A stretch of DNA of 64,000 bases from Tundrisphaera lichenicola. GTDB lineage: Bacteria > Planctomycetota > Planctomycetia > Isosphaerales > Isosphaeraceae. Of the stretch, positions 27,264 to 35,447 are shown piece by piece. Each line of letters begins with the position of its first letter. Within the stretch, counting starts at the first letter, position 1. The position numbers were made by a program, and so were the translations under genes. The notes under the pieces are model-generated. The model had not been told where the DNA came from, ran no database searches, and was given only the letters and a program-made list of their open reading frames with translations. The stretch is taken from NCBI RefSeq assembly GCF_051175385.1, contig NZ_CP195106.1, positions 434,001 through 498,000 on the forward strand. The letters run 5' to 3'.

Positions 27264-29129
27264 TCAATCGACCAGGGCCTCGCCCTTCGAGGCCCGGGGG
27301 ATCCGCTCGGTGAATGAGCTTCGCCCGGTCCAGGTCACGACGAGGTGGTCCATGGCCCTCGTCAGGCCGACGTAGAGGAGGTTTCCGTCTCGGACCTCGT
27401 CCGGCTCCATCGGGTTGGGAAGTTGATCGATCGCCGAGACGATCACGGCGGGGAACTCCAGCCCCTTCGACGCATGGATCGTCATCAGGCGGACACCGCC
27501 CCGGGCCAGCGATCGAATCCCGCCGTTCGGGTCGGCCTCGTTCGTGACCCAGGCAACCTCGACCGACTCGCGGAGCCTCCGACAGAGTGCGTCGACCCGG
27601 TTCCCCTCCCGGCGGGGGTACAGGATGGCGATGTCGCGATCGGCGATCCCCCTGGCCCGGAAGTCGGCCACCAGCCTGGATATCAGGTCGTGCTCTCCGG
27701 AATACGTCGAGCAGCCGCGATATTTCGGCAACGGCCCCTGCCGGGACGCCTTGGTCGGCAGGACCCTCACGTGCGACTCCGTTTCGCCGGCGTCCCCGAT
27801 GACCGACTGGGTCACCTGCCAGGCGAACTCCAGGATCTGCTTGGTGTTCCGGTAGTTCCTCGAAAGCCGATGCGATCGACCCCTCGCTTCGACCCCGACC
27901 GACTTCCAGGTGAAACCCCGGGCGCGGCCGTACAGGCTCTGCGCCCCGTCGACGGCGACCAGCAGATCCCCCTCGGGCCCGCCCCTGAGGAGGCCGGAGG
28001 CGCAGCGGAGCCAGTCGGGCTCGAAATCGTGCCCCTCGTCGATCAGGATCGCGTCGTACTTCTCGGGCTCGGTGAAGTGCCCGACGCCGCCCAGCAGAGC
28101 CGAGGCCGCCCGCGCCTCGTAGGCGTCGAATGACTCGTCGGCCCGCTTGCGCAGGCCCGTCTTGCGGGCCGCCCAGGAGAGGAAGTGTCGGACCTCGACG
28201 TTGCGGAGGCCGGGGTCGTCCTCGATCTGGGCCTGCAGTGAGCGGGCGAGGGCCTTGTTGTAGCAGAGGACCAGGACCTTCCGGGAGGGGGCGCGTTCGG
28301 CGACCAGTCGGGCTCGGGCCAGGAGGAGCAGAGTCTTGCCCGATCCGGCCACCCCGAAGACGACGTGATGGCCCGAGCCCAGCGAGCGGGCCGCCCGCTC
28401 CTGGTGGGCGTCGAGCACTTCCAAGGCCACCGCGCCCGGAAGGAGCGGCTGGTCCTCGGCGACCGAGGCAGCCGTCGCCGATCGCCGACGGACGACGACC
28501 TCCCGATGCAAGGCCCCCTTGAGCGTGCTGATCTGATCCTCGGTCAACGGATCGAAAGGGAACCGGACGGTGAAGAGCGACCGGAGCCGGTCGATGACCT
28601 CGTGGTCGTCGGCCGCTTCCAGCCTCAACAACTCGTCCCGGCAGATCACCCGCTCCTCCGGGAAGATCGGGCCGAGCCGGGCCGCTTCGAGTTGGGTCCG
28701 GGTGATGTTCGTCAGGAGGACGCCGAAGCCGCAGGGAAAGCAGGGCTTGCCGCGATGCTCGCCTTCCTGGGACAGGAGGATCGAGTACTCGGGGCGTCCC
28801 AGGTGGTCGATCAAACCGAAGTGATACTCGCGGACCTGGCGGATCGGGTGCTTGTGGGTCTCGACCCGCGTCCGATCCCCCTCCTGCCGGTGGAGTTCCA
28901 CCTCGTGGTCGCTGGCCAGGGCGATCTGGCCGGCCCTCCAGCCCTTGACCTCCAGCATCAGGAGGCCGAAGTCGCGGGCGACCAGGCAGAAGTCGGGATA
29001 GCGGCCCGCGATGACCGGCTCGTACCAGGCGGTGAAGTGGTCGGGCAGCTTGTCACGGAGCAGGCCAAAGACCCGTTTTTCGCCGACGGTGGCCTTGGAA
29101 GGGCAAGAATCGGGGATCATGATCGCCAT
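27264..29129 (-). CDS. NERD-domain UvrD/Rep-like DNA helicase
   Basis: About 621 residues. Start 29129 (MAIMIPDSCPSKATVGEKRVF) is preferred; the longer frame adds a Ser/Arg-rich leader. Residues about 10-125 form a NERD (nuclease-related) domain with YPDFCLVARDFGLLMLEVKGW, where Asp and the Glu-Val-Lys triad fit a PD-(D/E)XK-like site. Superfamily I helicase motifs follow: GVAGSGKTLLLLARA (Walker A, Lys265), ILIDEGHDFEPDW (motif II), LSRNYRNTKQIL (motif IV), VRLMTIHASKGLEFPAVIV (motif V) and GLTRAMDHLVV (motif VI). Cleavage or unwinding of DNA is expected; roles in repair and in defence both occur among NERD-helicases. It stands alone, with no visible defence partner. Confidence 0.9.
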   Translation of the reverse strand: MAIMIPDSCPSKATVGEKRVFGLLRDKLPDHFTAWYEPVIAGRYPDFCLVARDFGLLMLEVKGWRAGQIALASDHEVELHRQEGDRTRVETHKHPIRQVREYHFGLIDHLGRPEYSILLSQEGEHRGKPCFPCGFGVLLTNITRTQLEAARLGPIFPEERVICRDELLRLEAADDHEVIDRLRSLFTVRFPFDPLTEDQISTLKGALHREVVVRRRSATAASVAEDQPLLPGAVALEVLDAHQERAARSLGSGHHVVFGVAGSGKTLLLLARARLVAERAPSRKVLVLCYNKALARSLQAQIEDDPGLRNVEVRHFLSWAARKTGLRKRADESFDAYEARAASALLGGVGHFTEPEKYDAILIDEGHDFEPDWLRCASGLLRGGPEGDLLVAVDGAQSLYGRARGFTWKSVGVEARGRSHRLSRNYRNTKQILEFAWQVTQSVIGDAGETESHVRVLPTKASRQGPLPKYRGCSTYSGEHDLISRLVADFRARGIADRDIAILYPRREGNRVDALCRRLRESVEVAWVTNEADPNGGIRSLARGGVRLMTIHASKGLEFPAVIVSAIDQLPNPMEPDEVRDGNLLYVGLTRAMDHLVVTWTGRSSFTERIPRASKGEALVD

Positions 29130-29271
29130 CGGGCGGCCGCTCCGAAGCTCCGGACTGGACGAGGGCCGGGCGAGCAATCCGGCCTTCGCACAGGATAGCC
29201 GACGTCGCCGGGAGGACCAACCCATGATCGCGAGGGATTCGGGCGAGGTGGGGCTTGCCTGACCCTTTCTG

Positions 29272-31311
29272 GTGCCGGAGGGCTGTACTCGATGGCCGGT
29301 TGCCCGGGAACTCCTTAAATTGAAGAGAGAGGCCCGGCGGTCGGGGCGGGGTGGCCCAGGCTGGCTTGCCGGGCTGAATTCTCGGAGCGGGCTGGTGGAT
29401 CGATCGCACCTCTCACATCCCGCTTATCGTCGGGGGACTCAGGGGGCCGGTACGCTCGTCGTGCTGGTCGCGGTCGGGGCCCTCTTGGGCTGGGCCACGG
29501 GCGATCCCTTCCTGCTCGGCCTCCGCTCGATCTACATCCCGATGGCCCCCAATACCGCCCTGGCGTTCGTGGTCCTGGGGTCGGGCCTGATCGCAATTGC
29601 CGGCCGGTGGTGGGGCGGGGCTCGATTCGCCGCCCTGGGGGCCGCCCTGGTCGGGCTGGTCGGCGTCCTGAGATTGGGCGAGTTCGCCGGTGGCGGCGGA
29701 TTCGACGTGGATGATTGGTTCATCCCGATTCATGGGGAGCGGTTCGGTCTGGCCCCGATCGGGAAGATGTCGCTGCCCACCGCGATCGCGTTCGTCGCGG
29801 CGAGCGTCGCGATCCTGGCGCTCTCCTGGCCGACCCGGCTCGCGGTGGTCGGACACCTGGCGGGGGGCTGCGGCGTGGTCGCGGGGATGATGGGCCTGGT
29901 CTTCGGCCTGGGCTACCTGTTCAGCCCGAATTCCCCCTTGCTCTACGGGACGGCCTCGATCCCGATGGCCCTGAACACCGCCCTCTGTTTCGTCGGGCTG
30001 GGCTCGGGCATCGCGGCGGCGGCCGGTCCGGGGGCGTTCCCGCTCCTGCGGTTGTCCGGCTCGTCGATCCGGGCCCGGCTGCTCCGGACCTTCCTCCCGC
30101 TGGTCATGGGGACGGTCGGCGTCGTGGCCTGGCTCACCCACTTCATCACCACGACCTCGGGGGCCTCCTCGGCCGCGGTCGCCTCGGCCGCGATGGCCAC
30201 CGCCGCGATCGCCCTCTTCGGGGTGATCTGCGAGCGGATCGCGGGGCGGGTCGGCGGCCAGATCGAGCGAGCCGAGGCCGAATTGCAGGAGGCCTACCAG
30301 ACCCTGGAGGTCAAGGTCGAGGAGCGGACCCGGGAACTGAGCCGGGCCAACGGCGAGCTGGCCGAGGCCCTTCGCGAGACCCGGATCGCCCACGAGGCGC
30401 TCCAGAAAACCCACCTCGAACTGAAGGAGACGCAATCCCGGATGATCCAGCAGGCGAGGCTGGCCAGCCTGGGCCAGACCGCGGCCGGGGTCGCCCATGA
30501 GATCAACAACCCGCTGGCCTTCGTCACCAACAACCTGGTCGTCCTGAGGCGCGAGATCAGCGGGTTGCACGATATCCTCCTGCTCTACCAGCAGGCCGAG
30601 CAGACCATGGGCGAAGACCGTCGCGACCTCTTCGCGAAAATCTCCGAGATCTCCGACGAGGTCGATCTCCCGTTCGTGCTGGAGAACCTCGACAGCCTAC
30701 TGGAACGGACCCGAGGCGGACTGCTCCGGATCCAGAAGATCGTCGCGGACCTTCGGGACTTCGCCCACCTGGAGGAGGCCGAATTCCAGGAGGCCGACCT
30801 GAATGCCGGGATCGGCACGACCGTCCGCCTGATGAGGAATCTGGCCGAGGATCGCCGGGTCTCGCTGGAGTCCCGGCTCTCGCCGATCCCCCGGATGACC
30901 TGCTTCCCGACCAAGCTCAACCTGGTCGTCCAGAACCTCATCACCAACGCGATCGAGGCCTGTCCGAGGGGGGGAAGAGTCCTCGTCGAGACCTCCGAGG
31001 TCGATGGCGGGAACGAGATCCGGGTGTCCGATGACGGGTGCGGGATCGCTCCGGAGAACCTCGACCGGATCTTCGACCCGTTCTTCACCACCAAGCCCAT
31101 CGGCAAGGGGACGGGGCTCGGGCTTTCGATGAGCTACGGGATCGTCAAGGACCACGGGGGGACGATCCAATGCGAGTCGTCCCCCGGGCAGGGCACGCGG
31201 TTCACCGTGCACCTACCCGTCGCCCCCCCCGGCGAGGCGCTCCTGGAGCCGGGAGGCCCCGGCCTGGCCTGGGAGCCGACCGCCCGGCTCGATTCCGGGC
31301 CGACCGATTGA
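29272..31311 (+). CDS. Polytopic sensor histidine kinase, orphan
   Basis: 679 residues from a GTG at 29272; the true start is uncertain and could be later, before the first helix at about residue 62. About eight membrane helices span 60-325. Three of them carry a related motif: IPMAPNTALAFVVLGSG (about 88), SLPTAIAFVAASVA (about 163) and IPMALNTALCFVGLGSG (about 229), so the sensor contains an internal repeat. A coiled coil follows (about 325-395). The phosphorylation box is LGQTAAGVAHEINNPLAF with His409. The ATPase domain has NLITNAIEACP, DDGCGI, GKGTGLGLSMSYG and GTRFTVHLP. The HisKA type (VAHEINNPL) is that of NtrB-like kinases that pair with NtrC regulators; the orphan regulator at 20340 is a candidate partner. 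Its stop lies 1 nt from the stop of the converging kinase. Confidence 0.9.
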   Translation: MPEGCTRWPVARELLKLKREARRSGRGGPGWLAGLNSRSGLVDRSHLSHPAYRRGTQGAGTLVVLVAVGALLGWATGDPFLLGLRSIYIPMAPNTALAFVVLGSGLIAIAGRWWGGARFAALGAALVGLVGVLRLGEFAGGGGFDVDDWFIPIHGERFGLAPIGKMSLPTAIAFVAASVAILALSWPTRLAVVGHLAGGCGVVAGMMGLVFGLGYLFSPNSPLLYGTASIPMALNTALCFVGLGSGIAAAAGPGAFPLLRLSGSSIRARLLRTFLPLVMGTVGVVAWLTHFITTTSGASSAAVASAAMATAAIALFGVICERIAGRVGGQIERAEAELQEAYQTLEVKVEERTRELSRANGELAEALRETRIAHEALQKTHLELKETQSRMIQQARLASLGQTAAGVAHEINNPLAFVTNNLVVLRREISGLHDILLLYQQAEQTMGEDRRDLFAKISEISDEVDLPFVLENLDSLLERTRGGLLRIQKIVADLRDFAHLEEAEFQEADLNAGIGTTVRLMRNLAEDRRVSLESRLSPIPRMTCFPTKLNLVVQNLITNAIEACPRGGRVLVETSEVDGGNEIRVSDDGCGIAPENLDRIFDPFFTTKPIGKGTGLGLSMSYGIVKDHGGTIQCESSPGQGTRFTVHLPVAPPGEALLEPGGPGLAWEPTARLDSGPTD

Positions 31312-31312
31312 C

Positions 31313-32992
31313 TCAACTGGCCATCCGGCTGAGCGACTCGGAGTCTTCTTCCTCGCGGGGTTCCAGCGCGATGACGGCCCGGGGCGGCAGCTCCGGCCGG
31401 ACCTCGCGAGCCCGGGACGGGGCCTTCGAGGCGGGCTGGGGTTCGCGGGCCTGGACCGGCAGGCGGATCGAGAAGGTCGCGCCGTGCCCCTCGCCGGGGC
31501 TCTCGGCGTGGATCTCGCCGGCATGCTGGCTGACGATCCGGTGGGTGATCGAGAGGCCCAGTCCGGTCCCCTTGCCGACGCGCCTCCGGGTGAAGAAGGG
31601 CTCGAAGATGTTCTCGAGGACCTCGCCCGACATCCCGCATCCGTCGTCGGCGAAGACCATCTCGGCCATCCCCTCGGCGTGCCTCAGCTCGATCCGCAAG
31701 GTCCCGTTCTCGCTCATTGAGTCCAGCGCGTTGACGACCAGGTTGAGCACGACCTGCTTGATCTCCTGGCCGTCCACATGCGCCAGGACCGCCTCGCGGG
31801 GGAGGAAGACGATCTTCTTGTGCCGATATTTGCCCATGTGGCGGATCATCTCGACCACGCCCTGGATCAGGCCGGCCAGGTCGGTCCGCTCGCGTTTGAT
31901 CTCGCCGCATCGGGAGAAGTCGAGGAGCTTCTCGGTGATGCTCTTGCAGCGGAACGCCTCCTCCTGGACCATCCGGAGATAATTCTGGACGATCTTGGCG
32001 TCGGCGACGTCGCCGGCGGCGAGCATCGGGGCCAGCCGGCTTTCGAGGGCCTCGGAGCAGAACGCGATCGAGGCCAGGGGATTGTTGATCTCGTGGGCCA
32101 CCCCGGCGGCCAGGAAGCCGACGCCGGCCAGCCGCTCGGACCGGACGAGCTGACGGCTCCGTTCCTGGACCTGACGCTCCAGGTCGGCATAGGTGACGCG
32201 CAGACGCGCCGTCATGTCATTAAACGCTTCGGCCAGGGATTGCATCTCGTCGCCGGTAGTCAATTCGATCGAGTAGTCGAACGACCCCCGGGCGACGCGG
32301 CGGACTCCTCGCTGGAGCAGCCGGATCGGGAAGAGGACCCAGCGATTGAACAGCAGGGCCAGGGCGATCAGCATGGCCAGGACGGCCAGGGCGGCCACCC
32401 AGACGATGACCCGCCCGGTCTCGTACTGGCGTCGCGAGTTGAGGAGGATCGCATAGACGTCGCCATGGAGCTTGGTCGGGAGCTGCATGACCTGGTGGAA
32501 GAGCCGTTCGATCCGCCGGCTGATCGTCTCCGGCCCGGCGATCGAGGGGTTCCGGGCGACCCAGATCGGCGTGCCGGGCAGGGCTTCCCGGGCCCGCTCG
32601 GCCGGGTCGAGCTCGTTGAGGATCGCGGTCAGGTCGTGGTCGATCCCGAAGGCCAGCTCGCGCTCGCCCATCCCGTCATCGAACCGATTCCGCTTGAAGG
32701 TGTTCTTTTTCAGCTCCTCGAAGTAGGCATCGAGGGCCTTGCGGGCGTCGCGGGCGACCAACTGGAGCGACTCGCGTTCCCGGGGCGAGCCATCGACGGG
32801 AGGCTTGAGCCGCGCGACGTGCTTGATCAGGTCCTTCGATGCCCCCAGCTCGCGGAGCAGGTCGGTGTGCATCAGGTTGCTGGAGTGGAAGGCGCTGAGG
32901 CTGAAGATCGCGCCGCCCATGAGGGTGAGCATCATGCCGACGACCAGGCTGAGGCCGGCGATCAGCTTGACGCGGATGGGCCATCGGGGCAT
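31313..32992 (-). CDS. HAMP sensor histidine kinase (NtrB/AtoS type), orphan
   Basis: 559 residues. TM1 about 9-31, an extracytoplasmic helical sensor (about 35-190, rich in charged residues), TM2 about 192-214, HAMP (about 215-270: LFPIRLLQRGVRRVARGSF...GDEMQSLAEAFNDM), then the phosphorylation box VGFLAAGVAHEINNPLASI with His300. The ATPase domain shows NLVVNALDS, DDGCGMSGE, GKGTGLGLSITHRI and GATFSIRLP. The last 50 residues are an acidic-basic low-complexity tail (AREPQPASKAPSRAREVRPE). With the other orphan kinase and the orphan NtrC regulator it may form a dispersed two-component set. It converges on its neighbour with 1 nt between the two stop codons, leaving no room for a terminator. 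Confidence 0.92.
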   Translation of the reverse strand: MPRWPIRVKLIAGLSLVVGMMLTLMGGAIFSLSAFHSSNLMHTDLLRELGASKDLIKHVARLKPPVDGSPRERESLQLVARDARKALDAYFEELKKNTFKRNRFDDGMGERELAFGIDHDLTAILNELDPAERAREALPGTPIWVARNPSIAGPETISRRIERLFHQVMQLPTKLHGDVYAILLNSRRQYETGRVIVWVAALAVLAMLIALALLFNRWVLFPIRLLQRGVRRVARGSFDYSIELTTGDEMQSLAEAFNDMTARLRVTYADLERQVQERSRQLVRSERLAGVGFLAAGVAHEINNPLASIAFCSEALESRLAPMLAAGDVADAKIVQNYLRMVQEEAFRCKSITEKLLDFSRCGEIKRERTDLAGLIQGVVEMIRHMGKYRHKKIVFLPREAVLAHVDGQEIKQVVLNLVVNALDSMSENGTLRIELRHAEGMAEMVFADDGCGMSGEVLENIFEPFFTRRRVGKGTGLGLSITHRIVSQHAGEIHAESPGEGHGATFSIRLPVQAREPQPASKAPSRAREVRPELPPRAVIALEPREEEDSESLSRMAS

Positions 32993-33143
32993 GAGTGCGA
33001 CCTCCTTGTCGCGGTGTCATCACCGGGTTTGTTGCGGACGGGGGGGCGAGCGGGGGGACTATAGCACAGGTTGGCCCGGCCACAAAGGGGCTTCGGGCGA
33101 AAATCCTCAAGTCCAGGGCCCGCCTTGCCGAAGGGGCGGGCGA

Positions 33144-34616
33144 TCAGGGGCCCAGGTGCTCGATCGCCCCGGTCCGGAAGGCCAGGACCATCGCGGCGAC
33201 CAGGGCCAGGGCCAGTCCTAGTCGGAGCCGGGAGACGCCCGCCTGGAAGCGCCGCTCGGCCTCGGGCCGCCCCTCCAGCCCTTCCAGGAAGGCGACCCGG
33301 CGCGTGATGCTCCCGTGGCGCCACGACCGAGCGGTCGGCTCCATCCCGTTCAACGCGGCCACGTTATTCAACGCGTTGACGAAGATCCGGATCCCGACCG
33401 GGCAGATCGGGCCGCCCGGAGAGGCCTCGAACTCGCGCGAGTACAGGTCCGGATGCGGGGGGCAGTCGACCCGGTCGCAGGAGACGGCCCGACACCCGAA
33501 GACGTCGGCCTGTCGCTCGAACCTCCGCGAGAGGATGCCGAAGATCCAGGCGAAATAGCCCACCCCCAGCAGCAGGGCGAACCCTCCTTGCGCGACCATG
33601 GCCGGGGTCGAGCCGTCCGGGCCGCCGACTCCCTGGAGGAGGTGGTCGTAGATCAGGTCGCTCGCCAGGGTCAGGACGCCCATGCTCCCGACGAAGAAAA
33701 ATCCGAAAAATCCCAGATGCCTGTGCCGGACATGCCCGACCTCGTGCCCGAAGACGGCGGCCACCTCGTGGGGGTCCAGCCCTTCCAGCAGGGCGTCGGT
33801 CAGCAGGACGTACCGGAACCAGGGGAGGGCCCCGGTCACCCCGGCGTTGACGATCGCCCCGTCCGTATCCCAGATCAGGATGTCGGTGAATCGGAACCCG
33901 AATCGCGTGGCCAGCCTCTCCAGTCGGTCGCGGAGCGGGCCGGGCGGCAACGTCCGGGTCGGCCAGCTCAGGCGGACGAACGCCGGGGCCAGGGCCAGGA
34001 CCAGCGCCCCCATGCCCGCCATCATCGCCACCTGGAAGCCCGCCTCCTCCGCCACCGAGGGCCAGGCTCGACGGGCCACGTCCTGCCCGAGCGAGAAGAT
34101 CAAGGCCGAGGGCAGGACCAATCCGAGCGTCTGACGGGCCCGGAGGACCAGGTAGCGGAACACCCCGGGTTCCGGTCGATCCGACAGGCCCTCCGGCCTC
34201 AACGCCTTCTCGCCCGGATAGAGCCCCCACCAGCCGACCACCAGCGTCAACAGATAAGGGATGAGGATCAGCATCTCGTCGGCCAGGATCGAGTCGCGGA
34301 GCCCCAGGCCCGAGCGGACCACCTCGGGCCAGGACAGGCCGTGGATGATCCAGGCGTAGCCGCCCAGCGTCAGGATCTCGACGACCCGAGTCCCCAACGA
34401 GAACAACCGCCGAGATCCCCGACTGGCCCGACCTTGTCGACGGACCCGGATGGCCACCGCCAACCCGATCACCAGGGCCGTCAGGCCCACCAGCCCGATG
34501 ACGACCAGTGTCTCCACCACCCGGGGCAAGATCGCCTCGCGGCTCACCGGGGCCATGGGGAGGACCGCGTCGGTCCCGAAGGCCAGGAACAACGCGATCA
34601 GCAAGGAAACCGGCAT
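33144..34616 (-). CDS. M48-family zinc metalloprotease, integral membrane
   Basis: About 490 residues from MPVSLLIALF (ATG 34616; the upstream frame from 34682 lacks a membrane start and is dismissed). About seven hydrophobic segments lie before and after the active site. AAVFGHEVGHVRHRH (His291, Glu292, His295) is the HExxH zinc site, and RRFERQADVFGC after it supplies the expected third ligand Glu. This is the HtpX/CAAX-protease-like M48 layout, longer than HtpX. It degrades or processes membrane proteins from the cytoplasmic side. It ends 151 nt before the ATG of the kinase gene at 32992, a separate transcript by spacing. Confidence 0.9.
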   Translation of the reverse strand: MPVSLLIALFLAFGTDAVLPMAPVSREAILPRVVETLVVIGLVGLTALVIGLAVAIRVRRQGRASRGSRRLFSLGTRVVEILTLGGYAWIIHGLSWPEVVRSGLGLRDSILADEMLILIPYLLTLVVGWWGLYPGEKALRPEGLSDRPEPGVFRYLVLRARQTLGLVLPSALIFSLGQDVARRAWPSVAEEAGFQVAMMAGMGALVLALAPAFVRLSWPTRTLPPGPLRDRLERLATRFGFRFTDILIWDTDGAIVNAGVTGALPWFRYVLLTDALLEGLDPHEVAAVFGHEVGHVRHRHLGFFGFFFVGSMGVLTLASDLIYDHLLQGVGGPDGSTPAMVAQGGFALLLGVGYFAWIFGILSRRFERQADVFGCRAVSCDRVDCPPHPDLYSREFEASPGGPICPVGIRIFVNALNNVAALNGMEPTARSWRHGSITRRVAFLEGLEGRPEAERRFQAGVSRLRLGLALALVAAMVLAFRTGAIEHLGP

Positions 34617-34730
34617 GAATGGACGACCCTCGGACCGCCTGGACCTCGTCAAATTATGGAAGAGGAGGGCCGGAGCGGTCAAGGGACGCTTGATCGAGGG
34701 CCGGGGGGCTCATGCCGGGAAGCTGGGTGT

Positions 34731-34844
34731 CATGCTCTCGCGCAGCGTGAGCATGCCGGGTGATATTCGAGTCGCCTTCGATGCTGCGCGAGAGCCTGCG
34801 AGTGATGTCCGAGTCATCTCATGCTCACGCTGCGCGAGAGCATG
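34731..34844. repeat. BIME/REP-like palindromic element
   Basis: A 25-nt unit at 34731-34755 (beginning CATGCTCTCGCGCAGC) is exactly the reverse complement of 34820-34844, with a 64-nt spacer. Each unit is itself a hairpin: CATGCTC/GAGCATG, one T-T mismatch, then CGC/GCG around a 3-nt loop. A third partial copy (ATGCTGCGCGAGAGC) sits in the spacer near 34780. This is how REP elements pair in opposite orientation in BIMEs. It lies in the 293-nt gap between two minus-strand genes. Confidence 0.75.
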
Positions 34845-34909
34845 GCGCCCGCACCCGAAAAGGGTCGGAGGCCCAACCTCATGGAAATTCCGCTCCGAGT
34901 TCGAGGGCC

Positions 34910-35332
34910 TCAACCTCGGCGGCCCACCACGTCATACGCGTCCGGGTCGTAGGCGGGCTTGGCGATGTCGCTCTGCATCATCTGGTTCCGGGTCGCGAAA
35001 TGGCGACTGGCCAGGATCGTCCCGCAGATCAGGCCGCCTATCGCCACCATGCACGCGGACATCCAGATGGATTCGTCCGCCCCATGCGAGCTGTTCGAGG
35101 CCATCCAGGCGATGCCCATCGAGCCGAGCGGGACGCCCGCCCCGATCGCGGTGGCGATGCTGGCCGGGCTCCACGACTCGTCCGAGGGCAGGGTCCGGCC
35201 CAGTTCCAGGGCCTTCATCCGCTCGGTGTGCTCGGCTTCTCGGAGGAACTTGGCGTGCTTGATGCCTAGCGCCGTCGGCACGATGATGATCGGGATCAGC
35301 ATTCCGACGATCGGGATCACGAGTGGATCCAT
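34910..35332 (-). CDS. Small membrane protein, hypothetical
   Basis: 140 residues from MDPLVIPIVGML (ATG 35332; the longer frame upstream is Arg/Ser-rich and not membrane-like). One N-terminal membrane helix (VIPIVGMLIPIIIVPTALGI, about 4-24), a charged helix with KFLREAEHTERMKALELGR, then two more hydrophobic segments (IATAIGAGVPLGSMGIAWM and SACMVAIGGLICGTILAS). The tail is polar. The pattern 'one helix, charged REAEHxERMKALE helix, two helices' is seen in small uncharacterised planctomycete membrane proteins. It is divergent from glpK with a 115-nt intergenic region. Confidence 0.75.
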   Translation of the reverse strand: MDPLVIPIVGMLIPIIIVPTALGIKHAKFLREAEHTERMKALELGRTLPSDESWSPASIATAIGAGVPLGSMGIAWMASNSSHGADESIWMSACMVAIGGLICGTILASRHFATRNQMMQSDIAKPAYDPDAYDVVGRRG

Positions 35333-35387
35333 CGGTTGGGCTCCAGAAGGTTCGGGATGGTTCGATGATAACAGGAACTCGGGCTGG

Positions 35388-35393
35388 TAAGAT
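35388..35393 (+). promoter_or_regulatory. Candidate extended -10 promoter for glpK
   Basis: TGG directly precedes TAAGAT (35388-35393), a TGn-type extended -10 box; no good -35 sits at 17 nt. Transcription would start near 35400, 48 nt before the glpK ATG. Pattern only. Confidence 0.3.
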
Positions 35394-35447
35394 GCGGTCT
35401 TGCCTCTTCGGGACCTCTCCCCACCACCCGAACGGACCTCCGAGATC

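Noticed and set aside
27264..29129. NERD-helicase as part of a defence island
   Set aside because: No restriction, toxin or other defence genes are nearby; a stand-alone repair enzyme is at least as likely.
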